The position numbers were made by a program, and so were the translations under genes. Shown here in pieces: positions 36,229 through 43,663 of a DNA stretch of 64,000 nt (the stretch's first letter is position 1; each line of letters opens with the position of its first letter). The notes beneath the pieces were generated by a model. That model saw nothing but the letters and a program-made list of their open reading frames with translations. It was not told where the DNA came from and did not search any database. The DNA comes from CAVTBT01 sp963733065 (GTDB lineage: Bacteria > Actinomycetota > Thermoleophilia > Gaiellales > Gaiellaceae), in assembly GCA_963733065.1 (NCBI GenBank), contig CAVTBT010000004.1:353599-417598 (forward strand), given 5' to 3'.

Positions 36229-36492
36229 GTGCCGACGTTCATGGTCGAGCGCTACGTACCGGGTGTCGGAAGCGAGCGGTTCGTCGAGACGGTGCGGCGC
36301 GCAGCCTCCGCCGCGGCGGCGATGACCGACCAGGGAATGCCCGTCCGCTACCTCGGCTCGTTCTACGTCCCGCAAGAGGAGTGCAGCTTCTGCTGTTTCG
36401 AAGCCTCCGACGCCGAAGCTGTCTGCGAGGCCAACCGCCGGGCGGGGCTCCCGTTCTGGCGCGTCGTCCCGGCAAGGGTCATCGAGCGATGA
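36229..36492 (+). CDS. DUF4242 family protein (SCO4226-like)
   Basis: An 87-residue ferredoxin-like-fold protein. MVERYVPGVGSERFVETVRR, YLGSFYVPQEECSFCCFEAS and AVCEANRRAGLPFWRVVPAR are DUF4242 blocks. One Streptomyces member binds nickel; the CSFCC cluster here could bind metal, but that is an inference. GTG start without Shine-Dalgarno. The stop overlaps the ATG of the propeller gene (ATGA), so it leads the secreted-protein cluster. Confidence 0.85.
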   Translation: MPTFMVERYVPGVGSERFVETVRRAASAAAAMTDQGMPVRYLGSFYVPQEECSFCCFEASDAEAVCEANRRAGLPFWRVVPARVIER

Positions 36493-37945
36493 CGATGAGG
36501 CGACGGCCGATCATCTGGCGCAGGCTTCGACGCTGGGCGGCTGCGTCGGCCGCGATCGCGACGGCGGTCGTGGTTCCGTGCGCCTCTGGAGCCTCGATCA
36601 CCGCGGTCGAGCAGTACCCCGTGACCACCGCGAACGCCGTCCCCTACGGCATCACCGCGGGCCCGGATGGAAATCTCTGGTTCACCGAGAACAACGCCAA
36701 CAAGATCGGCAGGATCACGCCCGCCGGGGACGTCACCGAGTACGACCTCCCGACCGCCATTGCCTTCCCGAGCGTCATCGTGGCCGGCCCGGACGGGAAC
36801 CTCTGGTTCACCGCGGAGGGCGGGAACAAGATCGGCAGGATCACTCCCGCCGGGGACGTCACGGAATTCGCCATCCCGACGGCCGGCGCGTTCCCTTACG
36901 GCATTGCGGCCGGTCCGGACGGGAACCTCTGGTTCACCGAGATCCAGGGGAACAAGATCGGCAGGATCACGCCCGCCGGCGTCGTCACGGAATTCGCGAT
37001 CCCGACGGCCGCGCGCATTCCCCTACGGCATCACGGCCGGTCCGGACGGGAACCTCTGGTTCACCGAGAACAACGCCAACAAGATCGGCAGGATCACGCC
37101 CGGCCGGTGTGGTCACGGAGTACGACGTGCCCACCGCCGGCGTGAGCCCCTACCACATCACCGCCGGTCCGGACGGGAACGTCTGGTTCACCGGGGAGCA
37201 AGATCGGGAGGATCACGCCCGCGGGCGTCATCACCGAGTACGACGTCCCGATCGGCGGCGGCGGGGCCTGGATTGCGGCCGGCCCGGACGGGAACGTCTG
37301 GTTCACCGAGGGCCCTGGGCACCGGATCGGCTCGGTTACGCCGGCCGGCGTCGTGACCGAGCACGACGTTCCAGCCGACGCCTACGGCATCACGACCGGG
37401 CCGGACGGGAACATCTGGTTCGCCGAGCTCGACGCCAACGCCATCGGCAAGGCGACGCTCGACTCGCCGCCGCCGGTAGGCCCGTGCATCACGATCTCGG
37501 AGACGTCGGTGAGCGTCTCCGGCATTGCCTCGACACCGGAGCAAAGCCGCGTCACACGCCGCGATGGGCTCATCGGTGACGAACTGCGGCACCTCTGACG
37601 TCAACGTCGAGGCGCGCGCGACCGACGCGACTGGTGCAAGCGGGACGTGGCAGCTCACGGACTACCCGCGAGGCAATCCGATCGAGAATCTCTGCGAGGT
37701 CGGACCGAATCGGTTTGCGGCCGCGATCGGGCTGATGACGACGGCGACCAGCGCCGAGGGCGGTATCTACCTGACGACGCAGGATCAGGTGCTCGTCGAC
37801 CCTGCCGACGAGCTCACGCCCTTCGTCTTCCCGGCCGCAGCCGCGGCCGACGCCTACATCCAGGTCGCGATGCCGTGCGTCGGCAGCGTCGGCCTCGGCC
37901 AGCCCATGACAACGGACCTCACGCTCGACGGCGGTCGCGCCGTAA
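36489..37945 (+). CDS. Secreted seven-bladed Vgb-type beta-propeller with an extra C-terminal domain; frame-broken
   Basis: After a signal peptide (WAAASAAIATAVVVPCASGA) come seven repeats of about 42 residues, each with GPDGNLWFTE or a close variant and KIGRITPAG, as in virginiamycin B lyase (Vgb). The repeats continue through three shifts (near 37010, 37100 and 37190). A further part, from PCITISETSVSVSG through SSVTNCGTSDVNVEARATDA, GTWQL and VAMPCVGSVGLGQ, resembles the two small proteins encoded next. The stop is probably TAA 37943-37945, which needs one more shift. Lyase activity is doubtful; the propeller is more likely a surface scaffold. Confidence 0.72.
36640..37440 (+). repeat. Seven tandem coding repeats of about 126 bp (propeller blades)
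   Basis: GGCCCGGACGGGAACCTCTG or a close variant recurs near 36660, 36790, 36915, 37040, 37170, 37285 and 37398. Each copy encodes one propeller blade. The repeats are diverged enough to be normal protein repeats rather than recent duplications. Confidence 0.8.
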
Positions 37946-37959
37946 GGAAGGAGAGAACG

Positions 37960-38573
37960 ATGCGCAAGTACCTCGTCGCAACGGTTGCACTGGCCGTCGT
38001 GGCACTCGCGGCGAGCGCCTCGCCGGCGTTCACGGCGGACCCCAGTCCCACCGGCACGTTGACGGTCACGGTGACCGCCCAGGCTCCGGCGGCGCCATGC
38101 GTGGAGTTCGCCACCGGTCCGGGTGACGCCAGGGACGCGGTGGAGTTCGGGACGCTGGCCTTCTCGACGCCCGCGGCTGCCAGTCTGCTCCGCTGGAGCG
38201 ACACGAACATCGCCGAGGCCGTCAACTGCGGCACCGCGGCCGAGAAGCTGCTGACATCGACGGAACGAACGCGACCGGAAACGCGGGTCGAGGATCGGCG
38301 CTCGCCTACACCTGGGACGCTCGACCTCTGCCGGGTGCTCGAACCAGTCCTACCTGTACATCGTATCGGCTGGCCTACGGAGTCTCGACGCTGTACATAG
38401 CAACGGCACTTCGGCGCACGCCCGCTCGAGCGACGAACGCCAGAGATCGCCGGCGACGATCCCGGTGAGAGCAAGCTGTTCAACCTCGGGCTCCACATGC
38501 CGTGCACGGGGAGCGACGGCGCCGGCGAGGCCAGTTCGACTGGGCGTCGACGTTCACGGCGGCGGTCGCATGA
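37960..38573 (+). CDS. Small secreted protein with the shared Cys-rich domain (copy A); frame-broken
   Basis: ATG 37960 has AAGGAGAG seven bases upstream and encodes a signal peptide (YLVATVALAVVALAASASPA). The mature part has PTGTLTVTVTAQAPAAPCVE, DAVEFGTLAFSTPAA and EAVNCGTAAEKLL. After a shift near 38255 it goes on as GTNATGNAGRGSALAYTWDA, and in further frames as GLHMPCTGSDGAGEA and finally QFDWASTFTAAVA before TGA 38571-38573. At least two shifts are needed. The order PC, NCGT, GTNATG, W, MPCxGSxGAG matches the propeller C-terminus and copy B. No known family is recognised. Confidence 0.65.
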
Positions 38574-39175
38574 GGGCTTCAGGCAGCGGCAGCCGACGGG
38601 CGCCATGGCGATCGGCCCTTGTGGCCAGCGCGTGCGGCGATGGCGAGCGGCGCCTGCCCGCGCAGTCCGCCGCGGACGGGTCGGTGGCCGCGACCGTCAC
38701 CGTGCCGCCGCCGCCGGCGCCGTGCATCAGCCGTCGACGCCAGACCGCCGTCGACTTCGGGACGCTGTCGTTCTCGGCGACCCGGCGGCGACTGTCGACG
38801 GCGAGGCAGTACGTGACGAACGTGCGGTACGGCCGTCGCCTCGGGTTCGACGGGCACCGACGACATCAGCGTCCGTGGGAACGCTGCGACGCACGCCGGT
38901 CGGGCGGGACCGTGGGCAGGCGCCCTCGCTACGTTGCGCGGGCGTGCCGCCCAAGACCTGCTCCCTCGGGACGAACGTGTACGTGCCGTCCGATCCGCGA
39001 CTCGTACGCGAGATTTCCGCCGTCGGAGGTCTCACGAAGCGGTCCACAGTCGACCTGCGACCCGGCGAGTTCGGCGACGCTGACGTTCGGCGATCAAGAT
39101 GCCCTGTGCCGGCAGCACCGGCGCAGGCGAGACTGTTCTCGTCTGACCATCGGCTTCCTCGCGACGCTGGCCTAG
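38570..39175 (+). CDS. Small secreted protein with the shared Cys-rich domain (copy B); frame-broken
   Basis: ATG 38570 overlaps the stop of copy A (ATGA). Recoverable segments in order are DGSVAATVTVPPPPAPCI, TAVDFGTLSFSAT, a GNAATHAG-like segment, TCSLGTNVYVPSD, KMPCAGSTGAGE and LTIGFLATLA before TAG 39173-39175. These align with copy A (VEFGTLAFS, GTNATG, MPCTGSDGAGE, STFTAAVA). The signal-peptide region and the middle are disturbed by several shifts. Both ends lie in the same frame, so the shifts add up to a multiple of three. Function unknown. Confidence 0.6.
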   Translation: MRASGSGSRRAPWRSALVASACGDGERRLPAQSAADGSVAATVTVPPPPAPCISRRRQTAVDFGTLSFSATRRRLSTARQYVTNVRYGRRLGFDGHRRHQRPWERCDARRSGGTVGRRPRYVARACRPRPAPSGRTCTCRPIRDSYARFPPSEVSRSGPQSTCDPASSATLTFGDQDALCRQHRRRRDCSRLTIGFLATLA

Positions 39176-39177
39176 CC

Positions 39178-39773
39178 ATGATGCGCTTCGTCACCGCCAC
39201 GATCCTCGCGACGGCGATGCTCCTGCGCGACAACCGGCATGGCGGCCGCCGACCGCGGGGTCGCGCTCGACCTCGGCCGGCTCGACGTCGCGCAGACGCT
39301 GACGCCCGGCGGCGGCTACCGATTGCCGCCGGTGGGCGTCCGCAACCCCGGCGACGAGGTCACGAGCTACCGGATCGTCGTCTCGCACGTCCACGGGCAG
39401 CAGGGCACGCCGATCCCTGCGGACTGGGTGCGCTTCGAGCCGGCCGAGCTCACGCTGAAGCCCGGGAAGCACGAAGAAGGTGCAGACGCGGCTGAGCCTG
39501 CCGACGGGCGCCGACCCCGGCGACTACGAGGGCCTTCTCGCCGCGCAGATCGTCACCGAGGGCGAGGGCGCCCAGGTCGGCGCAGCCGCAGCTGCGAAGG
39601 TGACGTTCTCGGTCGAGTCCGAGACGCTGCTCGGCGCCTGGTGGTACCGAATCCGGTCGTTCGTCTCCGACCACCAGCCGTGGACGTGGCTGATTCCGGC
39701 GCTCCTGACGCTGAGCCTGCTAGCCGTACAGGTGCGCAACCGATTCGCGCTCAGGGTGGAGCGGCGCGCGTGA
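39178..39773 (+). CDS. Membrane-anchored surface protein with NEW3/DUF916-like domain; frame-broken
   Basis: It starts at ATG 39178 (MMRFVTATILATAMLL, signal), shifts near 39235, then AAADRGVALDLGRLDVAQTL, VGVRNPGDEVTSYRIVVSHV and DWVRFEPAELTLKPGKHE. A second shift near 39478 leads to QTRLSLPTGADPGDYEGLLA and a C-terminal membrane helix (WLIPALLTLSLLAVQVRNRF) with a basic tail. The order exported beta-domain, then helix, then Arg-rich tail resembles the DUF916-type partners of WxL surface proteins (inference). Its stop overlaps the next GTG. Confidence 0.68.
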
Positions 39774-40208
39774 GGTATGCGGCTCTCGTCTGCGGGCTGT
39801 GCGCGGCGTTCGCCGTGGGGGCGGCGAGCGCCGCCGGCCCGCCCGCAGGCACCGTGCTGGCGCGGGTGCAGGCGAGCCCGCTGTCCGTGATCGGTGCTGG
39901 TGCCGTCGGATCCGGAGAGGACGGGCCGCAACTTCCGCATCCGCGCCGACGTCACGAACTGGGGCTCGACCGTGCTGCGCAACGTCGCCGTGACGCTCGT
40001 CTCGCCGCCGCAGCTCGTGCTCCGCGACCCCCGGACACAGGTCCTCCCGCGCGTCGGCGCGGGGGTGGATCGCCGAACGAGATGGGACGTGTGCACGACG
40101 ACGGCCGGCGGCTACGTCGTCATGGCCCGCGCAACCGTCGGGCCGTTCACGGCCGAGAGCCCCGGTCAGCTGGTGCAGGTCACGTCCGCCAGGCGGCCGA
40201 CGTGCTGA
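39770..40208 (+). CDS. Secreted CARDB-like protein; one frame break
   Basis: GTG 39770 overlaps the preceding stop (GTGA). A signal peptide (LVCGLCAAFAVGAASAAGPP) is followed by VLARVQASPLSVIG. After a shift near 39905 the frame continues as VPSDPERTGRNFRIRADVTN, TVLRNVAVTLVSPPQLVLRD and AGGYVVMARATVGPFTAESP, a single Ig-like fold of the CARDB/NEW3 kind. It ends at TGA 40206-40208 and is the last gene of the cluster. Probably part of the same surface assembly. Confidence 0.65.
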
Positions 40209-40421
40209 CGGTGGGAGAGGGCGAGGAGGGGCATCGACCGGCGGCGAGCGACGGAGCCGATCTGGGGATCGACGGCAACGGCTCCGTCGCCGCCTGCCGG
40301 CAGTTGGGGGCACCAGGGGCGAAACTACCGAATCGCCGGCGCTCGTGTCCGAGAGCGCTACCGAGAGCAGGACGACCGGCGCACGGACGACGCCAGCGTC
40401 CTCACGTCGTGTCCGTGCTCG

Positions 40422-40967
40422 TCATCGTGGACCTCGACGTCGCATGCGGCCCTCGATCTCGAACGGCGGCAGCAGGCACCACTGCAGGACGAAGCTGTCA
40501 TCGGGCCGGCTGCCTCCCGCCACGATCGTGAAGGGCTCGTCGAACTCCGAATCGAAGATCACCTCGCCCCGCCGCTTGTCGATCTCTCTCGCGGTGCCCA
40601 CCAGCGTCACCGTGCCGTCCGAGGAGACCGAGCCCGACGTGACCTTGCCGGTCAGGACGATCGTGTCGCACGTGCCCTCGCAGACCGGGTCTCCCCACAC
40701 CTCCGCGAACGAGCCGCGCCAGACGAACCGGATCCGCCCCCTGGCCGCCCCGTCGTCGGCGACCGTCCCCCGCACGTGGAACCGCTTGACCCGAAACTCG
40801 AGCCCGTCGGGATCGGTCAGGACTCCCCGGCCGCCGCCCTTGACGACAGCCGCCTCGCCGCGCCCCGATGCCGACCCGCCCGCGGCGGCGGACGCCACGG
40901 CGGCCGCGGCGATCGCGACGACGAGCACGCCGACCGCCCGTTCGAGCCGAGTGCGTGTGCTGGACAT
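40422..40967 (-). CDS. Secreted protein of unknown function
   Basis: A 181-residue protein with a signal peptide (RAVGVLVVAIAAAAVASAAA) and a beta-rich exported part (EFRVKRFHVRGTVADDG, RIRFVWRGSFAEVWGDPVCE, DTIVLTGKVTSGSVSSDGTV). Two Cys in DPVCEGTCDTIV may form a disulfide; a third lies in LQWCLLPPFE. ATG 40967 has AGGGGGG upstream. It is convergent with the surface cluster (213 nt between stops, no gene) and divergent from a LuxR gene. No family is recognised. Confidence 0.8.
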   Translation of the reverse strand: MSSTRTRLERAVGVLVVAIAAAAVASAAAGGSASGRGEAAVVKGGGRGVLTDPDGLEFRVKRFHVRGTVADDGAARGRIRFVWRGSFAEVWGDPVCEGTCDTIVLTGKVTSGSVSSDGTVTLVGTAREIDKRRGEVIFDSEFDEPFTIVAGGSRPDDSFVLQWCLLPPFEIEGRMRRRGPR

Positions 40968-41078
40968 GGACAACCCCCCTGTCGCTCCTGCGGTTGCGGG
41001 TGGCCCCGCTCCTCGCTCCATCGCAGCAACGCGCATGTCTCGCCGCAATACGCCGACCGGCGTATCTTTCGAGCCGAG

Positions 41079-41885
41079 GTGCTTCTCGCCCACGAGGCCG
41101 TCCTTCCACGGGGTGCAGAGAACCGATCGGTTCGTCTCCGCCCTGCGACCGGCCGTGCACTGGGCGAGCTCCTCGCAGTGCTCGGCGCGGCCGCCCGCCG
41201 GGGCGGAGACGGTGTCACGCAGGCCCTGCTCGCCGGCTTGCCGAACGTCATCGACTGCGATTCGGCCTGGCGCGCCGACTGCGACTACCGCGCGCGACGT
41301 AACACCATGCTCTCGACCGATGGGCGCGTCGACGACGCGTACACGCGGAGGCAGAACCGCTGGTGGCAGCTCTACGGCCAGCACCCTCTGCTCGCCTACC
41401 GGGACTCGACCGGGGACGGCCGCGCGCTACGGCTGTCGGACGTCGTGCAACGCCGCTCGCTCCGCCGGCTGGAGCTCTACGGCGAGTTCTTCGCGCCGTT
41501 CGGCATCGAGTCGTCGCTCAGCATCCGCATCCAGTTGGCGCCCGGCCTTGCCGTCGATCTCGGCTGTACGCGCAGCTCTGGCGACTTCTCGGCTCAGGAC
41601 CGTTTGGTCCTGGACGTGGTGCGGTCCTTCCTCGACCGTGTCGTCGTGCTGCACGACGAGCGCCGTCGTGAAGTGCACGGGCTGACGAGGCGCGAGCGCG
41701 AGATCCTGACCGTGGTGGCGACGGGGGCGTCGAATGCGGAGGTCGCGGAGCAGCTCGTGATTTCGCCGGGCACCGTGAAGAAGCACCTCGACAACATCTA
41801 CCGCAAGCTCGGGGCGGCCAATCGCACGGACGCGGTGGCCCGCGTCCCCGAGCTCGCCGCCGGCCATCCGCTCGAGGAGCCCTAG
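41079..41885 (+). CDS. LuxR-type helix-turn-helix regulator with N-terminal sensor-like domain
   Basis: The C-terminal 65 residues are a LuxR domain: LTRREREILTVVATGASNAE, VAEQLVISPGTVKKHLDNIY and RKLGAANRTDAVARV. The N-terminal about 190 residues (LPNVIDCDSAWRADCDY, RWWQLYGQHPLLAYRDSTGD, YGEFFAPFGIESSLSIRIQL) resemble the GAF-like sensor of short actinobacterial LuxR proteins. The start is uncertain: GTG 41079 is used, but the first 25 residues are unlike the family and a shift near 41150 is possible. No response-regulator receiver domain is present. Confidence 0.78.
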   Translation: MLLAHEAVLPRGAENRSVRLRPATGRALGELLAVLGAAARRGGDGVTQALLAGLPNVIDCDSAWRADCDYRARRNTMLSTDGRVDDAYTRRQNRWWQLYGQHPLLAYRDSTGDGRALRLSDVVQRRSLRRLELYGEFFAPFGIESSLSIRIQLAPGLAVDLGCTRSSGDFSAQDRLVLDVVRSFLDRVVVLHDERRREVHGLTRREREILTVVATGASNAEVAEQLVISPGTVKKHLDNIYRKLGAANRTDAVARVPELAAGHPLEEP

Positions 41886-41898
41886 CGGGCCGCGAGCA

Positions 41899-41969
41899 AG
41901 GCGACGAGCGGACTCGAACCGCTGTACGAGGCTTTGCAGGCCTCTGCCTAACCACTCGGCCACGTCGCC
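41899..41969 (-). tRNA. tRNA-Cys (anticodon GCA)
   Basis: On the minus strand the acceptor GGCGACG (from 41969) pairs with CGTCGCC (41906-41900), and T is the discriminator at 41899, as expected for Cys. The anticodon arm is GAGGC CTGCAAA GCCTC with GCA as anticodon. The T-arm contains GTTCGAGTC. CCA is not encoded. It lies 13 bases after the stop of the convergent LuxR gene. Confidence 0.96.
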
Positions 41970-42052
41970 GCGAGCGCCCATCGTAGCGGGGGCGTAACCA
42001 CATCCCCCGCGTCGGCGTTGTACCGCCGAACACCGACAAACAGGGGGATCAC

Positions 42053-42118
42053 ATGTACATCGGCGGAGGCTTGCTGACGCTGATCGTTGTCATCCTGCTC
42101 CTGGTCTGGCTCTTCTAG
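42053..42118 (+). CDS. 21-residue hydrophobic membrane peptide
   Basis: MYIGGGLLTLIVVILLLVWL plus F: a single hydrophobic helix with glycines at the N-terminus. AGGGGGA lies five bases before the ATG, and a strong terminator follows 13 bases after the stop, so this is a complete transcription unit. Very short membrane peptides of this type are common in actinobacteria; their roles are unknown. Confidence 0.65.
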   Translation: MYIGGGLLTLIVVILLLVWLF

Positions 42119-42131
42119 GACAACGAAAATC

Positions 42132-42153
42132 GGGCGCCGCCGAAGCGGCGCCC
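42132..42153. terminator. Bidirectional intrinsic terminator
   Basis: GGGCGCCGC, loop CGAA, GCGGCGCCC: nine perfect pairs. Read plus it is followed by TTTCGTC, and read minus by GATTTTCG. It separates the convergent hydrophobic-peptide and plastocyanin-like genes and would stop both. Confidence 0.8.
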
Positions 42154-42184
42154 TTTCGTCGTCCGAGCGCGTCCCGCAGCCGGA

Positions 42185-42731
42185 TCAGTGGTCGCCCCTC
42201 ACCTTGACGAGCGCGCGCATCCACGGGTGGAAGCAGCAGAGGAACCGATGGTTGCCGACGGCGAGCCCGTTGACGGTTGCCCGTCCGCCGGGGGCGATCT
42301 CCACCGATCCAGGGCATTCCGGTGAGAGTGACGAGCCCCTCGTTCAGCGCCGGGTTCGGCGCGATGCCGCCGCCGAAGGCTGCCACCTCCGTGAACGTGT
42401 GCACACGGCCGCCTTCGTTCTTGACACGGATCTTGCTGCCTTCCTTGATCTCGAGGTACGGCGGATCGTTCCGCCATGCCTGGTGACCGACGACCGAGCT
42501 CGCGAGCGGCGAGTCGTTCTCGCCCGCGAACTCCGCCAGCGAGACGTCGCCACGCTTGGTGCAGCCGCCCACCGCCGCCCAGCCGGGGTCGCGCCGGTCG
42601 CAGTCGTCTCTGATCGCGATCCGCTTCCCGTCGTGGTCGTCGTCGGAGCGACTCGCGGGAGTCGCCGCCGCGAAGACCGCGGCTGCGAGCGCCAGAAGCG
42701 CGACAAGCCCCAGAACGCGGTTCCGGGTCAT
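42185..42731 (-). CDS. Exported plastocyanin-like copper protein; one frame break
   Basis: About 180 residues. After a signal peptide (RVLGLVALLALAAAVFAAAT) come an N-terminal part with two Cys (RDDCDRRDPGW, GGCTKRGDV) and a cupredoxin domain (YLEIKEGSKIRVKNEGGRVH, HTFTEVAAFGGG). The frame breaks near 42305; in the next frame it continues EIAPGGRATVNGLAVGNHRF LCC then FHPWMRALVKVRGDH and stops at 42185. HTF supplies one His, and LCCFHPWM gives the Cys-x2-His-x2-Met pattern of a type 1 copper site. ATG 42731 has GAGGAGG upstream. Probably a sequence error, not a broken gene. Confidence 0.78.
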
Positions 42732-42836
42732 GACTACCTCCTCGTGGGGTGTGTGACCCCGCCGAAATCATGCGCCCGCTCACGGAGCGAGTCAATGGCG
42801 GCCAGGGCCTCGGCCGGCGTCGTCCCGTCCGTCCTC

Positions 42837-42842
42837 TAGCCT
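42837..42842 (+). promoter_or_regulatory. -10 hexamer TAGCCT before the zinc-ribbon gene
   Basis: TAGCCT, six bases (CGTTGC), ATG 42849, with no ribosome-binding sequence. Confidence 0.45.
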
Positions 42843-42848
42843 CGTTGC

Positions 42849-43079
42849 ATGGTCGTCTCGGCACCGGAGTCCTGCCTGCGCTGCGGCGCCGCGATGGAGT
42901 GGCGCCACCAGACGTGGCAATGCCCCCGCTGCCGCTTCAAGCTCGGCTGCTGTGAGGGCGCCGATGCCGGGCTGCGAGGCGCCTCCGCCTCGTCCGTCAG
43001 CCTGAGCGCGGGCGCACGACGGCATAGCGGCCGTGATCGGCCACGACTTCCTCGACCTCGGGCTCCTCGTGGCCGCTGA
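42849..43079 (+). CDS. Small zinc-ribbon protein (C-terminus uncertain)
   Basis: MVVSAPESCLRCGAAMEWRH and QTWQCPRCRFKLGCCEG form a CxxC...CxxC ribbon plus CC, which should bind one zinc. From about residue 38 the frame becomes Ala/Ser/Arg-rich and overlaps the convergent gene by 83 nt, so the true protein may end near 42990 if a shift is present. The leaderless-type start supports expression. Function unknown; such ribbons often bind nucleic acid or proteins. Confidence 0.6.
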   Translation: MVVSAPESCLRCGAAMEWRHQTWQCPRCRFKLGCCEGADAGLRGASASSVSLSAGARRHSGRDRPRLPRPRAPRGR

Positions 43080-43299
43080 TGACGACGAACGTCTCCGGAG
43101 AGGCCCGCACGTCGTCGTACTGCTCGAACGTCAGCGGTAGCCGGCTCACGCAGTCGGGGCGGCTGCACTCGCAGAGCACCTCGAGCGTTCCATGCTCGGC
43201 GTGATCGGCGAGCGTGTGCGTGATCTCCGCGATGCGCTCGTTGACCTCGCGGAAGAGCTCCTGATTTGCGGCCTTCAGCCGCAGGCGATCCCGGTCCAT
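42997..43299 (-). CDS. Small conserved protein with CEC-x4-C motif (NERI family, copy 1)
   Basis: A 100-residue protein. AANQELFREVNERIAEITHT, LEVLCECSRPDCVSRLPLTF and EQYDDVRASPETFVVISGHE define it. The same blocks occur in the protein at 61902-62525 (NQSLFRAINERIHELNG, WICECADTTCQERIEMTLGE, YEALRGHPARFAVL). The three cysteines CEC-x4-C plus the GHE histidine could bind a metal. No known domain is recognised. Divergent from a small acidic protein. Confidence 0.8.
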   Translation of the reverse strand: MDRDRLRLKAANQELFREVNERIAEITHTLADHAEHGTLEVLCECSRPDCVSRLPLTFEQYDDVRASPETFVVISGHEEPEVEEVVADHGRYAVVRPRSG

Positions 43300-43402
43300 C
43301 GTCTTCGTCCGAGTCTATGCGCGCTACGCGCCTGACAACACGGGTGCCGCGAGACTGTGGTCCCCGACGTTTGCTCGACGAATCTCGTCGCATAACGGAG
43401 CC

Positions 43403-43579
43403 ATGGGCGACGACGATGCAGAGGACGAGGCGCCCGCCGAGCGCCGCCTCGCGACGCTGCGTGCGCTCCTGGCGCGGCTCGACGCGGAGGGCACACCGGA
43501 CGATCCCGCGATTCGCGCAGTCCGGTCGCTGCTCGACGACGCCGCCCGCGACGCGCCGAACGACCCGGACGCCGCCTAG
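43403..43579 (+). CDS. Small acidic protein (58 residues)
   Basis: MGDDDAEDEAPAERRLATLR then ALLARLDAEGTPDDPAIRAV and RSLLDDAARDAPNDPDAA: two amphipathic helices with many Asp and Glu. GGAG lies just before the ATG. It is divergent from the CEC-x4-C gene. No family is recognised; support is the ribosome site and helical pattern only. Confidence 0.45.
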   Translation: MGDDDAEDEAPAERRLATLRALLARLDAEGTPDDPAIRAVRSLLDDAARDAPNDPDAA

Positions 43580-43597
43580 CGGCGGCCTAGAATCGGC

Positions 43598-43663
43598 ATG
43601 GTGGCGTTGACCTCCATGAATGAAAACCTCGGGACCAAGGAAGAGAAACGGGCATCACGATGA
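43598..43663 (+). CDS. Possible 21-residue leader peptide before DUF1801
   Basis: TAGAAT (43588-43593) is followed by four bases and ATG 43598, which opens MVALTSMNENLGTKEEKRAS plus R. Its TGA overlaps the ATG of the DUF1801 gene (ATGA). The downstream start has its nearest purine-rich tract about 15 bases away, so coupling through this mini-gene is plausible. Confidence 0.4.
   Translation: MVALTSMNENLGTKEEKRASR

Noticed and set aside
36640..37440. CRISPR-like tandem repeats
   Set aside because: Repeats are about 126 bp, in frame, and encode propeller blades with conserved NLWFTE; there are no spacers or cas genes.
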